This document shows, in pieces, positions 60,037 through 64,000 of a DNA stretch of 64,000 bases. The notes under the pieces are model-generated. The model had not been told where the DNA came from. It ran no database searches and was given only the letters and a program-made list of their open reading frames with translations. Each line of letters starts with the position of its first letter. Positions within the stretch are counted from its first letter, which is position 1. Source of the DNA: Euwallacea fornicatus (lineage: Eukaryota > Arthropoda > Insecta > Coleoptera > Curculionidae); contig NC_089547.1 in NCBI RefSeq assembly GCF_040115645.1, positions 1,736,001 to 1,800,000 of the forward strand, written 5' to 3'. A program made the position numbers and the translations under genes.

Positions 60037-62946
60037 CACCGCGGTTATAAAATGCTTCAGACCCCCGCGTCTTGAAACCCTCAACGCGCTTTAAGATTCG
60101 AGTCATAACAATGTACTTCAGGACCTTGATGCATAATATACTATGATATTATTTGCAATTATATTGAATTATATTGAAAAACCAATCGGTTTCCTTTGTA
60201 CTATTAGCAAGTTGGAATTTTGCAATACTTGCAGGTATCAGAGAGGAGTTCTCTCCCTTGCTTGAATTGTCATTGGAAAAAATAAATTACAGTGTCATCT
60301 CAAGGGGTGTACGTACGTATTTGCTACAAAGAGACGTCGCAGAGTTATATCGAATTCCGCTGCTGTCATATTTTTATTACTTTTACGTTGAGATTGACAG
60401 ATCATTTTAGGCGTCCTTTCCTGCTGTATACTGCATATAAAAGACGGTTTTGCCAAGAATAAGAATTATATCAGGGGCGTGCCCACTGCAGTTATCACTT
60501 CGATCAAACCAAATCATAAGAATTTAAACTTAATATAGAAAAGTAAGGACATTAACTCTATACAGCAATATTGCAACTTATTGGTAATAATTGTATATAA
60601 TTTGTAAAAAAATTCAAGGATACACCACTGGCTGCGTGAATACCTCAAAATAAGCCCGTTTCCAGTAGAATATTTCGACTCAGGTTGATGTATACGAGCT
60701 TCGAAGGCATTTTCTATTCGGGTTGCGTTTGATTTGGTGACACTTGTGGGAAACGTGACTCTTCTTGCATAATCAGTACGCCGCCTCCAATATCCCTAGG
60801 GTTGTCGTAAGGTTGGGACATCTTGCCATTTTTACTATTCGAATACTTATTTGAAAATTTTCAAGAAACTTTGTAGTACTTTTCTACCTCCCCTTCAATG
60901 CAAACCCAATCAAATACGAGTGTATCGATACAGTAAGTTTAACCGCAGCGAAATCGATAAATAATTCGGAACGAACAGCAATTCAAGGTGAACAAAAGCA
61001 CGACAACAAATAATAATCGCAAAGTCGATGATTAATATTACGCGATGCAAATAGAAAAAATTAGCCTGAGTCATTCAGGAAAGCTATTATGATCACCTGA
61101 CAGGGCAACATCGTGCCTGGTTGGCAGTTTTCAAATTGGAAAGCTAAATTATTGCTCCGATAAATTCGTTTTCCTCGATAGCATTCCTCTGTAATTTTCG
61201 ATGACAAAGCCGCATGAGTCATGAGTCATGGATATGGAAATGAGTAAATGAACAAAGGTACAAATGGACGAAAATATGCTAGATCATATTGGAGAGCGAA
61301 CAGTGTTCATTTTGATGGAGATTCAGCACCACAGGGATTTTAGGGTATAAGAAACATAATGCTGTCTGCTCTCTTAATGACTATAATTTCGATTTTTTAT
61401 TCGAGAAAAAAACACAATTTATCGATTCAAATCGAGGATCTAGATGCATAGAAGGACCACCGATATGATTTTTTTGCATTCCCCACACGTTCAGTTTTTC
61501 AATTTTTTCTACTGTACATTCAATCCGAAATTTTATTATTTTTTTAGTCTATAGGTTCAAAAATTATTCTTCTTTGAATTTAACTTTTTCATAGCGACAA
61601 CTCGAAGCAGAGGTATCGAGAAAGCATTCCAGATCCAGACTTCAAATCATTTTTTTCTCATATGTACTATAGGAAATCCTCATGTTATGTCGAATAAATT
61701 TCGTTTGCAGGTATGAAGTTCATTTTAGGACAATATGCGTGAAACCAATCTCGGGTGACAAAAATTTTCAATTTGCATGATGAATACGGCTCTAAAATTA
61801 TCAAAAATTTTCTATGCACGAGTTGTAGTCGGAGGAGAGTTTTTAGAATTAAGTGATAGGTATATGTGACACTTACTTTTTGTGGCAAAAATCTCTTTCT
61901 CTCGAAATAACTTCATTGCGATATTGCTTTTAGATCATAACACAGCGCTAAAATTATCATTTTAATCGCAAAACACAACGAAACAGAAACAATTTCTTTT
62001 TGGACTTCTCGCTCATTTGACTTCGGTACATTTCAGTCGTTTTATCCAAATACGTGCACAAGTAAAATGGTAAACCTGTACTTATAGGAATGATTAAGTA
62101 TTTATTGTCAACGCTAATACCGATATTTTCTAATGGCAACTGAATTCGTTTTGGTCCACTCTGTATCTCCCAACATCATCGGCAACACCGGCTCACGGTA
62201 CCACATCTTCGGTACGTCTTTAGGCAATAAAACAACCAAGAAGTGGTACTGGGGCCCGCTTACACATTCGATACGAGTAACTCCAGTGGCCCCGGGAAAC
62301 CGGTTCTTGTTCTTATTGTCTTAGAATCGGGATTTATCTCCCGAGATTTAAGAGTATACAGAGTGAGAGGGTTCCCATTTCACAAATTACTATCTTTTCT
62401 AGTAAATTTGATAATTACTTACAGATAATTATATTCAGTGAAGTAAATGGGTATTTGCAGGAGCTGAAAACGTTATTACATGTACGGCATAGGGGAAATG
62501 TGTAGTTGGTAGTGCTGAATTGCAAATGATCATTTTTTTTGTCACAAAATTGCATGATCAATTGCACGTAGGTATATGCATGTAGTTATTCGAGTAGCCC
62601 GAAACCAAACAGCGATATGTTATTATTACCTTTAATTTTTGAGTTGGAATACTTTCCAAATATTGTGCAGTTGCCCGAAAGTAATAATGATTTTCTGCCA
62701 TTAGATAGTCCAGGTGTCCAGGTATTAATATAGAGCGTTCACAGAAAATGAGGTGACGTCAATAACAAAAAGTATTTTTGGGACGCAACGAATTCGCGTG
62801 GACAAATACTTTTGAACAAAAAACAGAGACAATTCATATGTTTTAATAAACACATTAAATTATTGATTTAAAACATAAGTCAAAGGGAGCTATTATATTC
62901 ATCCATTGACTAAATTTTTAGCTCAAGAACAAATAGCAAATTCATA
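60037..62946. other. Intergenic, no gene seen
   Basis: TACACCACTGG at 60621-60631 matches the shared box of several repeats. A frame at 62133-62324 (plus, ATG, MATEFVLVHSVSPNIIGNTG) lies in GC-richer sequence with no family match. GGTCCACTCTGTA at 62153-62165 and TACAGAGTGAGAGG at 62355-62368 look like unrelated element ends. Confidence 0.4.
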
Positions 62947-63705
62947 TAAAAGGTGTTAATTAAGTACATGTACTTACTTCCAGTGGTGAATCATTAACTG
63001 ATTTTATCACAAAAAGTTCCTATGAATCTTAACCCACAACGTCTTCTTTTAAGAACTAGAGAGTGTTGAAATTTCATTTTTAATTTGTTTGTCTTTTTCC
63101 GTTTTCGGAAAGAGACATAATAATCGGACAAAATCATAAATGTATAGAAAATAATATATAATAAATGTACAGAAATTGAAGGGGGTCATTTCCAACAACT
63201 ATTATAATATTAAATTAATTTTGATAAATTCAATAACTGTTATTAAATTAATTTTATCCAAGTCATGTTAATTGCAAACCCGTTTCTTTCCAAAACGGTT
63301 ACTTCTACAGACGTTTCCCAAAAGTACCTTTTATTAATAGGAGTAAATGTAGAATGAGCCTATTAATACGAAAGTGGCGTACAGTGTAGCGTAAAACAGT
63401 TAGGGCTAATTAAAATGTGATAGAACCCTGTATGTGGCACCTTCTATTAGCAATAAAAAAATTAAGACAATATTTGGATTTTGCGTCATAAAAAATAACC
63501 CGTATATTGAATTTTGTCCGATTAATACAACTCTATTCGAAAATATTTAAAATTAAAAAAAAAACAAATTAAAAATTAAGTTTTAACATCCTCCAGTTCT
63601 TAAACGAAGATTTTGCGGACCTACATTCACAGAAACTTTCTCCGATAAAATTAGTTAAAGATTCAAACCCTTGAATTAAGTACATGTACTTAATTAACAC
63701 CCTGT
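62947..63705. mobile_element. Foldback element with roughly 200-bp arms and a palindromic end box
   Basis: Left arm (62947 to about 63147) and right arm (about 63505-63705) are inverted copies. Both ends contain GGTGTTAATTAAGTACATGTACTTA, the inner part of which (AAGTACATGTACTT) is itself a perfect palindrome. Other shared blocks are AACT-ATTTTATC, TTTTAAGAACT, TTTTTAATTTGTTT and AATCGGACAAAAT. The right end reads ACACCCTGT like the other foldback elements; the left has AAAAGGTGTT and appears to have lost its terminal ACAGG. No protein fragment was recognised. Confidence 0.8.
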
Positions 63706-64000
63706 GAGAAAAAGCAAGGCACGCACTTAAATATTGCCGTAATTATCACAATTCATCAATGAGACCAGATGCATGAGTACTCAGAAATTACTCTTCGTTC
63801 AGGATCAGAAAAAGGCATATTTCGTTACTTTATGCGAATATAAGCGTTAGCACTTTTACAGATGATTCAGGATTTTTCTCACAAACGCGGTAAAAACCTC
63901 TTTGAATCATATTAAATTACAGAAGTTTGGGTTTGAGCGTGGAACGAGCTCTTTGTCAGTCGTTTACAAGCAAAACTAAATGATCAAGATATTTTTGAAA
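63706..64000. other. Window end, no gene seen
   Basis: No reading frame or repeat recognised in this last stretch. Confidence 0.4.

Overview
The window is AT-rich nuclear DNA from an arthropod, most likely an insect. This rests on introns of 60-70 bp in the one clear gene, an insect-type core promoter, abundant mariner/Tc1 relics flanked by TA, and a MADF-BESS gene remnant (a family greatly expanded in insects). Order cannot be fixed from the sequence; a beetle-like genome is a guess.

Only one intact protein-coding gene is convincing: a compact three-exon scylla/charybdis (REDD1/RTP801/DDIT4 family) gene at 4468-5102 on the plus strand, with TATA box and initiator at 4313-4346. A second host-type or transposon-accessory gene, a MADF-BESS protein on the minus strand (54443-55749), keeps both splice sites and both domains but has three in-frame stops and lost conserved residues, so it reads as a pseudogene.

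The rest is intergenic or intronic DNA filled with decayed DNA transposons. (1) Protein-level relics: two Tc1-like (8674-9597 minus, 26020-26314 plus), one canonical mariner with DD34D spacing (43801-44679 minus), two copies of one mariner-related element with long terminal inverted repeats (29669-30895, 32705-33856), and several catalytic-tail fragments (11383-11581, 15728-15960, 18590-18790, 28700-28920). (2) Foldback elements, almost entirely two inverted arms ending in TACAGGG-like sequence: 13465-14178, 26858-27474, 28258-29668, 35529-36439, 38180-39077, 58624-60036, 62947-63705, plus a two-copy foldback repeat at 22620-23265 and 24025-24745. Two of them hold only the N-terminal DNA-binding piece of a transposase (DUF4817-like) and one holds only the catalytic tail. 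In several, the terminal motif recurs about 100-150 bp inside each arm, an arrangement resembling the IR/DR ends of Tc1-type transposons; in two elements the offset is 110 bp.

The long stretches between these (for example 18.9-22.6 kb, 39.1-43.1 kb, 44.7-52.3 kb, 60.0-62.9 kb) contain short open frames but nothing recognisable. No tRNA, rRNA, CRISPR or prokaryotic-style operon was found. The most notable unexplained material is the foldback family with its double terminal motifs, and a cluster of TATCGATA-type sites near 52.36-52.69 kb that may mark a promoter or insulator.
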